Assembly: GCA_934130325.1 (NCBI GenBank)
Contig: CAKOYA010000015.1
Location: 1-28,410 of the forward strand
Length of the DNA: 28,410 nt
Origin: an uncultured Clostridia bacterium
Lineage (GTDB): Bacteria > Bacillota > Clostridia > TANB77 > CAG-465
Reading direction: 5' to 3'
Made by a program: the position numbers and the translations under genes. Positions 9,394 to 16,905 of the stretch are shown piece after piece (the first letter of the stretch is position 1; each line of letters opens with the position of its first letter). Under the pieces are notes generated by a model. That model was not told where the DNA came from. It saw nothing but the letters and a program-made list of their open reading frames with translations, and did not search any database.

Positions 9394-9894
9394 TTATACT
9401 TCTTTAGATATTATTTTAGATATTTGGATATCTGCTAAATTTGCTATATCACCTTTAACATTTAATGATACTTCTCTTCTAGAAAGCCCAGAAACAACTC
9501 CTGCATCATCAACTACTCTACCTATAACATTTCCATATTCATCTATAATTTTTAATTCATACTTTCCTAATTCTCTATCTTCTTCGCTTGGATTATATAT
9601 TTCAAAACCTATAGTACTTACACCATTTTTTGTAGTAATATCGAAAGAATCAAAAACAAATCCATCTGATTCCCTTTTCCTTAACATATCATTACTAATA
9701 TTTATTTTATTTCCATCCTCATCCACTGATATATTCTTATTTCCGCTAATCGAGTCAACTTTATCAATATCCTCATCAATTATACCTTTTCCAGAAGTTA
9801 TAGTACTTACAATCATAATAACTAACGCTATAATGGTTACTACTATAGCTGCAATAATTACAATAGAAAATATGCTAGGCCTTTTTAACTTCAT
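9394..9894 (-). CDS. Membrane-anchored small protein, first gene of the Ig-like operon
   Basis: This 166-residue protein has one membrane segment (about residues 10-33, IVIIAAIVVTIIALVIMIVS). An Asp/Ser/Asn-rich stalk (about 36-72) leads to a beta-rich domain with FVFDSFDITTKNGVSTIGFE, then ELKIIDEYGNVIGRVVDD and VSLNVKGDIANLADIQISKI. It resembles the next gene's product across the whole outward domain, which indicates tandem duplication and divergence. The ribosome binding site is GAAGGGGG. It is 12 bases from the next gene. A promoter lies upstream and the operon ends at the terminator at 4282-4312. Function unknown. Position and topology suggest an extracellular partner or assembly factor of the large repeat protein (inference). 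Confidence 0.8.
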   Translation of the reverse strand: MKLKRPSIFSIVIIAAIVVTIIALVIMIVSTITSGKGIIDEDIDKVDSISGNKNISVDEDGNKINISNDMLRKRESDGFVFDSFDITTKNGVSTIGFEIYNPSEEDRELGKYELKIIDEYGNVIGRVVDDAGVVSGLSRREVSLNVKGDIANLADIQISKIISKEV

Positions 9895-9934
9895 ATTTTT
9901 TCCCCCTTCAAAACATAAATAATAATATAGATAA

Positions 9935-9943
9935 ATTATATCA
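9935..9943 (-). promoter_or_regulatory. Extended -10 promoter of the Ig-like operon
   Basis: TGATATAAT on the minus strand gives a TG-extended -10 about 41 bases before the first ATG. No good -35 hexamer is visible at 16-18 bases, so the extended -10 would have to carry recognition or an activator would be needed. Confidence 0.5.
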
Positions 9944-10062
9944 CATTAATTTAATCTTTTATATAAATACATGTATTTTTTTCTTTTTTTAATTTTCATG
10001 CAACATTTTTGCAACGTTTTTGTAACATTTCCCTATAAATACTCTATTATCAAACAATTAAC

Positions 10063-10101
10063 AAAAAAAGCGGAATGATACTTATTTCTATCATTCCACT
10101 T
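10063..10101 (-). terminator. Intrinsic terminator after the CarD-type gene
   Basis: A 12-bp stem (AAGTGGAATGAT with ATCATTCCGCTT, one G-U pair) and a 10-base loop are followed by a run of U residues on the minus strand. It lies 20 bases after the stop codon and separates the CarD-type gene from the Ig-like operon. Confidence 0.85.
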
Positions 10102-10120
10102 TACATACCAAATAATTTTT

Positions 10121-10642
10121 CTATGTTTGTTCAAAATTATCTTTGCTATTATTATATGATTCTTTAACTGCATCCTCAATCTTTGCATCCAATTCATCAT
10201 GATTAGCATTTTGTGATAAAACCATTTCACTAAGCAATATATCTTTAGCAGTATTTAGCATTTTCTTTTCTCCAATAGATAGGCCTCTTTCCATATGCCT
10301 ATGCGAAAGTTCTCTAACTACTTCTGCTACTTCTAGTATATCTCCAGATTTTATTTTTTCTACATTCATATTATATCTTTTGCTCCAGTTACCATCATGT
10401 ACATATGGGTCCTTAGGTTTCTCTAAAACAGAAAAAACTTTATCTGACACACTTTTATCAGAAACTTCACGTATTCCAACATTTTCCACCTTTGAAGTAG
10501 GAACCATAAGTTTCATACCACCTACTGGCATTTTTATTATATAATAGTCTTCTATATTACCTAACATTTCTTTTTCTTCGATTGCCTCTATTGTACCTGC
10601 TCCGTGCATTGGATAAACAACCTTATCTCCTATATTAAACAT
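10121..10642 (-). CDS. carD: CarD/CdnL-family RNA polymerase-binding transcription regulator
   Basis: CarD/CdnL proteins bind the RNA polymerase beta subunit and stabilise open promoter complexes. The 173-residue length fits the family (about 150-170). The N-terminal Tudor-like domain (about 1-60) shows FNIGDKVVYPMHGAGTIEAI and YYIIKMPVGGMKLMVPTSKV. The C-terminal helical domain (about 75-165) has W85 in GNWSKRYNMN, the VVRELSHRHMERGLSIGEKK block, and LNTAKDILLSEMVLSQ. The last 20 residues are acidic and Asn/Gln-rich. The start follows AAGGAGGG. It has its own promoter and terminator, so it can be made separately from the radA-disA genes just upstream. Because CdnL acts on housekeeping promoters, the growth-related operons in this window are plausible targets (inference). 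Confidence 0.92.
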   Translation of the reverse strand: MFNIGDKVVYPMHGAGTIEAIEEKEMLGNIEDYYIIKMPVGGMKLMVPTSKVENVGIREVSDKSVSDKVFSVLEKPKDPYVHDGNWSKRYNMNVEKIKSGDILEVAEVVRELSHRHMERGLSIGEKKMLNTAKDILLSEMVLSQNANHDELDAKIEDAVKESYNNSKDNFEQT

Positions 10643-10685
10643 GGCTTATCCCTCCTTAATGTTAAGTTCAATTTAATACACTAAT

Positions 10686-10714
10686 ATTATACCATATTTT
10701 AGGCTAAAAGTAAA
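10686..10714 (-). promoter_or_regulatory. SigA-type promoter of the CarD-type gene
   Basis: On the minus strand TTTACT (10714-10709), 17 bases, then TATAAT (10691-10686) preceded by TGG. The elements and spacing are the same as in the promoter at 4063-4091. The leader is about 35 bases. Confidence 0.8.
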
Positions 10715-10740
10715 GTAATTTTGTCGTTTTAAGTAAATCT

Positions 10741-11808
10741 TTATATGTTATATCCCTTTAGTAAATACTGTTCTTGTAGTCTTCTCAATGACTGATTTAT
10801 AATTTTTGCCCTAACTTCACCAACTCCCTCTACATCATCTAATTCATCAATTGAAGCTGAGCAAACACCTTGTAAAGAGCCAAACGCTTCGACTGTTTTT
10901 TCTATAATTGAAGCTGGCATTTTTGGCATTTTACTAAGTATTCTATATCCCCTAGGTGATACATTTAAATCTATGATATTATTATCAATTTCATATCCCA
11001 AGACTTTTATAATCTTTTCTGCATTAACTAAATCCTTTTTATCTATCTTCCTTATCTCATCAAGTATATCGTCAGCAGAAACGTCACGTTTTTTTATCAT
11101 ATAATCTTTTATTATTTTATATTCTTCTGATTCAACATTTGCAATTAGTTCCTCTAATTGCATATTTACAATCCTTCCTTCTGTTCCAAGCTCAATTATA
11201 TTCTTTCTTACTTCCGCTTCCATTCTCATTATAAGTTCGCTTCTATATATAGTATTAGCAACAGTTTCTAAAGACACAATATCATCAAATTCGTGTTCAC
11301 TTAATATATTTAACATATTATCAAATACCACTTTATACTTTTCCAATGCTTCTAACATTTGATTGGCTCTTAGAAGTACACTGGATATGTCATTTACAAC
11401 ATATCTAAAATCTCCTTTAAATATAGTTATTATTCCCCTTCTTTGAGATATACATATTACTAAATTGTTTGTCTGTTTTGCTACTCTTTCTGCCGTTCTA
11501 TGTCTTGTTCCAGTTTCACATGTTTTTATTTTATGATCTGGAACTAACTGAACGTTTGCCATTAATATCTTTTTTCTATCTTTACTTATAACTATTGCAC
11601 CATCCATTTTAGCAAGTTCGTATATACTAGCAGGAGTAAAATCTTGCTCAATTTTAAATCCACCATCTATTATATCTAAACATTCATCATTTGAACTTAT
11701 TACAATTAAAGCTCCAGTTTTTGCATTTAAAATATTATCTATTCCTTCACGTAGTACAGTTCCCGGTGCAATTATACTTAATATATCTAGGATTTCATTT
11801 TGCCCCAT
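10741..11808 (-). CDS. disA: DNA integrity scanning protein DisA, diadenylate cyclase
   Basis: DisA makes cyclic di-AMP from two ATP and pauses on branched DNA, linking genome integrity to sporulation and growth in Firmicutes. The 355-residue protein has the family layout. The N-terminal DAC domain (about 1-145) carries the two catalytic motifs DGA (69-71) and TRHR (101-104). A helical linker follows (about 150-290), then a C-terminal helix-hairpin-helix DNA-binding region (about 295-350) with LDDVEGVGEVRA. The ATG start follows GGAAG. It lies 12 bases after the radA stop, as in the radA-disA order known in Bacillus, so the two are cotranscribed. All key residues are present. Confidence 0.97.
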   Translation of the reverse strand: MGQNEILDILSIIAPGTVLREGIDNILNAKTGALIVISSNDECLDIIDGGFKIEQDFTPASIYELAKMDGAIVISKDRKKILMANVQLVPDHKIKTCETGTRHRTAERVAKQTNNLVICISQRRGIITIFKGDFRYVVNDISSVLLRANQMLEALEKYKVVFDNMLNILSEHEFDDIVSLETVANTIYRSELIMRMEAEVRKNIIELGTEGRIVNMQLEELIANVESEEYKIIKDYMIKKRDVSADDILDEIRKIDKKDLVNAEKIIKVLGYEIDNNIIDLNVSPRGYRILSKMPKMPASIIEKTVEAFGSLQGVCSASIDELDDVEGVGEVRAKIINQSLRRLQEQYLLKGYNI

Positions 11809-11820
11809 TTTTTCACTTCC

Positions 11821-13200
11821 TTATTTTAATATATATGATATAGCTTCCTCAATAGTAGATATTCCATATAAATTAACATTATTATAACTATTTTTTAACA
11901 TATCTAGCTGTTTTTTATTACCAACTATATCATTATATCCCATTTTAACTATTTCTTTTACTCTTTTTTCAATATTATTAATACCTCTTATTTCACCTGT
12001 CAAACCTACTTCACCAATAAATACAGTATTCTCCTTAATACATATATTTTTATAACTTGAAATAATAGCCATAGCCACAGCTAAATCTGTAGCAGGTTCA
12101 TCAACCTTTATCCCACCTATTACATTTACAAATATATCCTGACTTCCTAGATTAAAATTACATCTTTTTTCTAATACAGCAAGAATCATATTTAATCTAT
12201 TAAAATCAATACCATTTGCAACTCTCCTTGGAACGTTATAATAAGAATGAGTAGTTAAAGCTTGAATCTCTAACAAAATTGTAGAAGTTCCTTCAACGGT
12301 TGCAACAAGAGAAGTTCCCGGTAAATTATTTTTTGAATCAGATAAAAATATTTCACTAATATTTTTCACCTCAACCAGTCCAACATCTTGCATATCAAAT
12401 ATTCCTATTTCATTAGTTGAACCAAACCTGTTTTTTACTCCTCTTACAATTCTATGTGAAAAAAATCTTTCACCTTCAATATATAATACAGTATCTACCA
12501 TATGTTCTAGTATTCTAGGCCCTGCAATTACACCATCTTTTGTAACATGACCAATTACAATTATAGTTATTCCATTCCTTTTAGACATATACATAAGTCT
12601 ACCTGTTACCTCTTTTACTTGTGAAACACTTCCAGGAACAGATGATATATCTTCATCATACATGGTTTGAATAGAATCTACAATGCAAAACTTTGGAGAA
12701 TTTTCAGCTACCTTTTCCTCTATTTGTGATATATTGGTTTCGCTTAAAAAAAGTATATTTTCAGATTTAACATTTAATCTATCTGCCCTTATCTTTATTT
12801 GTACATCTGATTCTTCACCTGATACATAAAGAACTTTTCCATATTTACTTAAATTATTACATACCTGCATTATTAAAGTAGATTTTCCAATTCCAGGTTC
12901 TCCGCCTATTAAAGTAAGTGAACCTTCTACTAAACCTGAACCTAACACACGATTTAATTCTTCATAACCAGTATTTATTCTAGTTGCTTTAGATACAACT
13001 ATATCATTTAATTTTTTAACTTCTGATTTGTTATCAAAGGTTGAAGATATACCCTTTGGACCACTTAAAGATTTACTACTTTTCTTAGTTATTTTTTCTT
13101 CTACAAAACTATTCCAATTATTACAGCCAGGGCACTTTCCTAGCCATTTTGCTGATTCATATCCACATTCTTTACAAAAAAACACAGTATTTGTTGCCAT
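11821..13200 (-). CDS. radA: DNA repair protein RadA (Sms)
   Basis: RadA is a RecA-like ATPase and branch-migration helicase used in recombination and repair. The 459 residues show a four-cysteine zinc finger (C9, C12, C23, C26), Walker A GGEPGIGKST (99-108), a Walker B-like FCIVDSIQ (171-178), the RadA-specific KNRFG motif (256-260), and a C-terminal Lon-protease-like domain (about 290-455) with DIFVNVIGGIKVDEPATDLA. The start follows AAGGAG. It lies 12 bases after the PHP gene and 12 before disA, giving a tight PHP-radA-disA unit. The clpC and mcsAB genes that often precede radA in Firmicutes are absent here. Confidence 0.97.
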   Translation of the reverse strand: MATNTVFFCKECGYESAKWLGKCPGCNNWNSFVEEKITKKSSKSLSGPKGISSTFDNKSEVKKLNDIVVSKATRINTGYEELNRVLGSGLVEGSLTLIGGEPGIGKSTLIMQVCNNLSKYGKVLYVSGEESDVQIKIRADRLNVKSENILFLSETNISQIEEKVAENSPKFCIVDSIQTMYDEDISSVPGSVSQVKEVTGRLMYMSKRNGITIIVIGHVTKDGVIAGPRILEHMVDTVLYIEGERFFSHRIVRGVKNRFGSTNEIGIFDMQDVGLVEVKNISEIFLSDSKNNLPGTSLVATVEGTSTILLEIQALTTHSYYNVPRRVANGIDFNRLNMILAVLEKRCNFNLGSQDIFVNVIGGIKVDEPATDLAVAMAIISSYKNICIKENTVFIGEVGLTGEIRGINNIEKRVKEIVKMGYNDIVGNKKQLDMLKNSYNNVNLYGISTIEEAISYILK

Positions 13201-13212
13201 ATTTGCTCCTTA

Positions 13213-14100
13213 CTACATAAGTGAAATTTTATCTATCCAATTATTAATTATATTTTTAGATACACTTAAATTTCCTTTTCCGCATGCCAAATGTAACTCC
13301 TTTTTGTTATCGCCATGATAGTCACTACCACCTGACATGTATAAATTATGTTCTAAACAAAATTTTGTTATTTGCTCTATCTGATCACTTGTAAAATGAC
13401 TATAGAAGCATTCCACACCATCTATTTCATAATTATTAACCAAAGTATGTAATATTTCTAATGATTTACTACCATAAATATATATATGTGGAATAAAAAC
13501 AAGACCTCCCGCATCTTTAATTAATTTTATAACTTCTTTACATGAAGGTAACAGATCAGTATGATTTACAAAAAATGGATTTTCGGGATTTGAAACACAT
13601 TTTCTGTAAAATAATGTATCGTCCATCCAAATATTATTATCTGGGATAAAACGCCTATTATTAGAATTTTTCTTCATCTCATTAAACAAATAGGTACTAC
13701 CATACCTAAAACTATGATTAACATTTTTTAAAGCATCATTAGAAATTTCAACCCCTATTCTCATAAAGTTTTTAAATAATCTATCAGTTTCAATTTTATC
13801 CTTTTCTTCAAAGCTCATATACATACATTTGCATTTTTTATTTATATAATCAACATCTACACCATATCCCAGTAATTCTATCGGGATATTATTTATTACA
13901 GTTCTTAATTCTACACCTGGAATTATTTTTCCAGTATAATAATCTGAAATATTCACCTTTTCTAACTCTTTATATGCATTACAATTATCATGGTCAGTTA
14001 TAGATAAATATTCCAGGTTACTATCTTGAGATTTTTTTAATATATCAATTATATCATCAGTACCATCTGAGTACTTAGTATGAACATGTAAATCAATCAA
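13213..14100 (-). CDS. PHP-domain phosphoesterase (YciV/TrpH-like), TTG start
   Basis: This PHP-superfamily metal-dependent phosphoesterase resembles YciV/TrpH enzymes, which act on short RNA ends or 3',5'-nucleoside bisphosphates. Metal-site motifs are HVHTKYSDGT (His5, His7, Asp12), ITDHD (Asp36, His37), GVEL (Glu64), FIPHIYIYG and GGSDYHG near the C-terminus. The open frame extends to 14217, but that part lies inside ssrA. The TTG at 14100 has AAAGGAG 7 bases upstream and gives the standard family start MIDLHVHT, for 295 residues. It is the first gene of a unit with radA and disA. No clear promoter is visible between ssrA and this gene, so readthrough from ssrA may supply transcription. 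The exact substrate is uncertain. Confidence 0.88.
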   Translation of the reverse strand: MIDLHVHTKYSDGTDDIIDILKKSQDSNLEYLSITDHDNCNAYKELEKVNISDYYTGKIIPGVELRTVINNIPIELLGYGVDVDYINKKCKCMYMSFEEKDKIETDRLFKNFMRIGVEISNDALKNVNHSFRYGSTYLFNEMKKNSNNRRFIPDNNIWMDDTLFYRKCVSNPENPFFVNHTDLLPSCKEVIKLIKDAGGLVFIPHIYIYGSKSLEILHTLVNNYEIDGVECFYSHFTSDQIEQITKFCLEHNLYMSGGSDYHGDNKKELHLACGKGNLSVSKNIINNWIDKISLM

Positions 14101-14134
14101 ATCTTTTTCTCCTTTCGCTTTATAAATAAATATT

Positions 14135-14163
14135 AAAACCCGAATCTTAATAGTTCGAGTTTT
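14135..14163 (-). terminator. Hairpin after ssrA, probable weak terminator
   Basis: A 10-bp stem (AAAACTCGAA with TTCGGGTTTT, one G-U pair) and a 9-base loop begin 11 bases after the tmRNA CCA end. The following sequence is only moderately U-rich, so readthrough into the PHP gene is likely. Confidence 0.6.
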
Positions 14164-14174
14164 AAACATAAAAA

Positions 14175-14529
14175 TGGTGGAGGTGGTGAGAATTGAACTC
14201 ACGTCCGAAAATCCCATAATATAATTTTCTCCGAGTGCAGTAAATGTTTAAATCTTGTAATTATACTCTAACATTTACAAAACATATAATTACATGGTTA
14301 TTTATACCCTCTAAAACCTAACCAAATTTTAGATTTGTTATGCTAGATAAATCGATGCCTTTAAAATTCCCCTAGCTAAAACTTTAAAGACAGGTTGCTA
14401 AAATTAAGCAGCCATTGCAAATCTATTATTATCTGCGTTTATTTTTCTTTCTCGTTTTTATAGTGGCCAACGAGAATCCACTACTCGCTTATTATATTTT
14501 AAAGATAACCGTCGAAGCCTTACACCCCC
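14175..14529 (-). ncRNA. ssrA: tmRNA (ssrA)
   Basis: This is a 355-base transfer-messenger RNA on the minus strand. The 5' end GGGGGUGUAAGGCUUCGACGG and the 3' end with UUCAAUUC (T-loop), CACCUCC and ACCA form the tRNA-like domain. GGGGGUG pairs with CACCUCC as a 7-bp acceptor stem with one G-U pair, and CCA is encoded. The internal reading frame (14436-14404) encodes the tag. It lies between the terminator of the ribosomal protein operon and the PHP-radA-disA genes, with its own extended -10 promoter. It works with the SmpB protein encoded at 96-557 to rescue stalled ribosomes and tag the unfinished proteins for degradation. Confidence 0.97.
14404..14436 (-). other. tmRNA tag-peptide reading frame
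   Basis: The resume codon GCA at 14436-14434 starts a frame that ends in TAA at 14406-14404 and encodes ADNNRFAMAA. The terminal Ala-Ala required for ClpXP-type proteolysis is present. The Arg-Phe and Ala-Met steps differ from the commoner NYALAA ending. Confidence 0.9.
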
Positions 14530-14539
14530 GCATATTTAC

Positions 14540-14568
14540 ATTATACCATAATTTTAACTAAAAATAAA
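14540..14568 (-). promoter_or_regulatory. Promoter of ssrA
   Basis: TATAAT (14545-14540) preceded by TGG forms an extended -10. A weak -35 (TTTATT) lies 17 bases upstream. The mature tmRNA 5' end at 14529 is 10 bases after the -10, so a few leader bases would be removed by RNase P. Confidence 0.75.
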
Positions 14569-14576
14569 TAGAAAGC

Positions 14577-14608
14577 AAAAAAAATATAGAGATATTTCTA
14601 TCTCTATA
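14577..14608 (-). terminator. Intrinsic terminator of the ribosomal protein operon
   Basis: A perfect 10-bp stem (TATAGAGATA with TATCTCTATA) and a 4-base loop (GAAA) are followed by eight U residues on the minus strand, just after rplL. It ends the operon before any rpoB. Confidence 0.9.
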
Positions 14609-14630
14609 TCCAAATAATCTATTTTTAAAA

Positions 14631-14999
14631 CTATTCCATTACAGCTGTTGCACCAGCAGCACTTAAAGCTTCTACTAATTTTTCAGCATCTTCTTTTGGC
14701 ATAGCTTCTTTTACAGTCTTAGGAGCATTATCTACTAAATCTTTAGCTTCTTTTAATCCTAAACCTGTTGCTTCTCTAACAGCTTTTATAACAGCAATTT
14801 TAGTTGCACCTGCATCTTTTAAAACTACGTTAAATTCAGTTTTTTCATCTGCAGCAGCAGCACCAGCAACTGGACCTGCAGCAACAACTGCAGCAGCAGC
14901 GCTTACTCCAAATTTTTCTTCGATTGCTTTTACTAAATCAGCAAGTTCAATTACAGATAATTTTTCAATTTCTTCAATTAATTTTTCTATTTTTTCCAT
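14631..14999 (-). CDS. rplL: 50S ribosomal protein L7/L12
   Basis: This is the stalk protein that recruits translation factors to the ribosome. The 122 residues have the standard layout: an N-terminal dimerisation helix pair (about 1-35), an Ala/Gly/Val-rich hinge (about 36-52), and the factor-binding domain (about 53-122) with EFNVVLKDAGATKIAVIKAV and GLGLKEAKDLVDNAPKTVKE. Start ATG after AAGGAGG. It is the last gene of the operon, 46 bases after rplJ, and is followed by a strong terminator. In most Firmicutes rpoB follows rplL; here it does not. Confidence 0.98.
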   Translation of the reverse strand: MEKIEKLIEEIEKLSVIELADLVKAIEEKFGVSAAAAVVAAGPVAGAAAADEKTEFNVVLKDAGATKIAVIKAVREATGLGLKEAKDLVDNAPKTVKEAMPKEDAEKLVEALSAAGATAVME

Positions 15000-15045
15000 T
15001 TTTAAATCCTCCTTAAAATTTTCAAATTAATATATAACTACAAAC

Positions 15046-15549
15046 TTATGCATTTTCTTCTTGTTTTTGTTTTACTTGATCAAGAACAACAGCTAAATTT
15101 CTGATGTTTCCAAGTAATGCAGAAGCAAGCATTGCATATAATGTATCTTTTGATGGTAGATTTGCAAGTTTCTTAACTTCAGCAATATCAATAACTTTAC
15201 CATCCATAATACCCATTTTTATTTTATAAAAATCATTATCTTTTGCAAAATTATTTATAGACTTAGCTGGTGATACATAATCATCATAACCTATAACTAC
15301 AGCAGTTGGACCTTCTAAAGTTCCTTCAAAACCTTCAATATTTGCTTCTTTTAAAGCATAACTAATTGTTGAATTTTTAACTACTACATACTCATTATTT
15401 GCATTTCTTAACTCAGCTCTTAAAGCTGTATCATCTGAAACAGATATTCCTCTATATTCAGTTAAGATAATCATTTTAGCTTTTTTAAATTTTTCAGAAA
15501 GTTCTTGTACTTTCTCCTTTTTTGCATCTAATACTTTTTGACTTGGCAC
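15046..15549 (-). CDS. rplJ: 50S ribosomal protein L10, GTG start
   Basis: L10 forms the base of the ribosomal stalk, holds the L7/L12 dimers, and represses its own operon by binding the leader RNA. The 167-residue protein shows the family start (PSQKVLDAKKEKVQELSEKF), ILTEYRGISVSDDTALRAEL, and a C-terminal helix (about 135-167) that binds L7/L12. The start codon is GTG at 15549, about 11 bases after AGGAGG; no ATG fits the conserved N-terminus. The L10 leader element lies just upstream. Confidence 0.97.
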   Translation of the reverse strand: MPSQKVLDAKKEKVQELSEKFKKAKMIILTEYRGISVSDDTALRAELRNANNEYVVVKNSTISYALKEANIEGFEGTLEGPTAVVIGYDDYVSPAKSINNFAKDNDFYKIKMGIMDGKVIDIAEVKKLANLPSKDTLYAMLASALLGNIRNLAVVLDQVKQKQEENA

Positions 15550-15582
15550 TTTTTATGACACCTCCTTAAAATATTAAAAAGT

Positions 15583-15668
15583 TCCTGCAAGACACCTACC
15601 AAAAGTATTAGTATCTAAACAAGAACTTTAATAAATTCCGTTCATTTTAACAAATACCTCGGTAGGAA
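15583..15668 (-). promoter_or_regulatory. L10 leader (ribosomal protein autoregulatory RNA)
   Basis: Between rplA and rplJ the minus strand has CCTACCGAGGTATT paired at a distance with AATACTTTTGGTAGG. An unpaired internal loop around the CCGAGG/TTTT parts and a second hairpin lie between them. This matches the Firmicute L10 leader, whose kink-turn binds the L10(L12)4 complex to repress rplJL. Exact ends are approximate. Confidence 0.8.
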
Positions 15669-15687
15669 TTATGGAAATATTTTCCAC

Positions 15688-16368
15688 CTACTGTCTTGGG
15701 TTAATTTTAATTCCTGCACCCATTGTTGTTGATACAGCAATAGATTTTAGGTATGTACCTTTTGCAGCTGCTGGTTTAGCCTTTACAATAGCCTCAAGTA
15801 AAGCATCATAGTTTTCTTTTAATTTTTCTACACCAAATGAAACTTTACCAATAGGACAATGTATAACATTGTTCTTATCAAGTCTATATTCGATTTTACC
15901 AGCTTTAATTTCAGATACTGCTTTAGTAACATCCATAGTAACAGTTCCTGATTTTGGATTTGGCATTAAGCCTTTTGGTCCAAGTATTTTAGCTATTCTT
16001 CCAAGAGAAGCCATCATATCAGGTGTTGCAACTATTACATCAAATCCAAACCAGTTTTCTGATTGAATCTTTTGAATCATGTCATCATCACCAACAAAAT
16101 CAGCACCAGCTGCTTTTGCTTGTTCAGCTTTTTCTCCTTTAGCTAAAACTAAAACTTTTTTAGTTTTACCAGTACCATTAGGAAGTACCATAACTCCTCT
16201 AACTTGTTGATCAGCTTGTTTAGAATCAACACCTAGTTTAATATGCATTTCTAAAGTTTCATCAAATTTAGCTTTAGGCATTTTTAAAGCGATCTCTATT
16301 GCTTCTTTTGAATCATATAGTTTTCCACTTTCAACTAATTTAGCTGCTTCGATCATTCTTTTGCTCAT
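15688..16368 (-). CDS. rplA: 50S ribosomal protein L1
   Basis: L1 binds 23S rRNA at the L1 stalk, helps release deacyl-tRNA, and can repress its own mRNA. The 226-residue length is normal. Landmarks are the start SKRMIEAAKLVESGKLYDSK, the VRGVMVLPNGTGKTKKVLVL segment (57-76), the GRIAKILGPKGLMPNPKSGT signature (about 123-142), and the closing TMGAGIKINPRQ. The ribosome binding site is a G-rich AAAGGGGGG. It lies 48 bases after rplK in the standard rplK-rplA order. Confidence 0.98.
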   Translation of the reverse strand: MSKRMIEAAKLVESGKLYDSKEAIEIALKMPKAKFDETLEMHIKLGVDSKQADQQVRGVMVLPNGTGKTKKVLVLAKGEKAEQAKAAGADFVGDDDMIQKIQSENWFGFDVIVATPDMMASLGRIAKILGPKGLMPNPKSGTVTMDVTKAVSEIKAGKIEYRLDKNNVIHCPIGKVSFGVEKLKENYDALLEAIVKAKPAAAKGTYLKSIAVSTTMGAGIKINPRQ

Positions 16369-16416
16369 TTACTTTTCCCCCCTTTGGTTATAACGAACTT
16401 ATTAGTTCTCCCATAA

Positions 16417-16845
16417 TTAACCTATAACTTCAATCCCCATTGATCTTGCTGTACCTTTTATAATAGATACTGCTGATTCAAGTGATGATGCATTTAGGTC
16501 CTTCATTTTCATTTTTGCAATTTCTTCAACTTGTGCAACTGTAACTTTTCCTACTTTTTCTTTGTGTGGTTTTCCAGAAGCCTTTTCAATTTTAGCAGCT
16601 TGTTTTAATAAAACTGCGGCTGGTGGAGTTTTTAACACAAATTCAAAAGTTTTATCAGCATATACTGTAAGTACTACTGGGAATACCATACCAGCATCTT
16701 TAGCTGTTTGTTCATTGAAAGCCTTACAAAATTGCATTATATTAATTCCAGTTGGTCCAAGTGCTGGTCCTACTGGAGGTGCTGGATTAGCTTTACCAGC
16801 TTGAATTTGTAGCTTTACAACATGTGTTACTTTCTTTTCTGCCAT
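16417..16845 (-). CDS. rplK: 50S ribosomal protein L11
   Basis: L11 is part of the GTPase-associated centre and is needed for RelA-type responses. From the chosen start the protein is 142 residues (MAEKKVTHVVKLQIQAGKAN), the usual L11 length. The proline-rich NPAPPVGPALGPTGINIMQF (20-39) is the L11 hallmark, and SSLESAVSIIKGTARSMGI near the end matches the RNA-binding domain. The longest frame begins with GTG at 16854, but that codon lies inside AGGAGGTG. ATG codons at 16848 and 16845 remain, and 16845 gives the conserved start with 8-base spacing. Confidence 0.97.
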   Translation of the reverse strand: MAEKKVTHVVKLQIQAGKANPAPPVGPALGPTGINIMQFCKAFNEQTAKDAGMVFPVVLTVYADKTFEFVLKTPPAAVLLKQAAKIEKASGKPHKEKVGKVTVAQVEEIAKMKMKDLNASSLESAVSIIKGTARSMGIEVIG

Positions 16846-16905
16846 CATTTTCACCTCCTTAACATAGGATTATATAGAAATATACCTTAAAGTATATTTT
16901 TATCA

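Noticed and set aside
10033..10230. 65-codon frame over the end of the CarD-type gene
   Set aside because: It runs over the terminator hairpin and a real gene in another frame, with no binding site.
14101..14217. N-terminal extension of the PHP gene to the ATG at 14217
   Set aside because: It lies inside the tmRNA gene and its terminator, and TTG 14100 has a good binding site and gives the family start.
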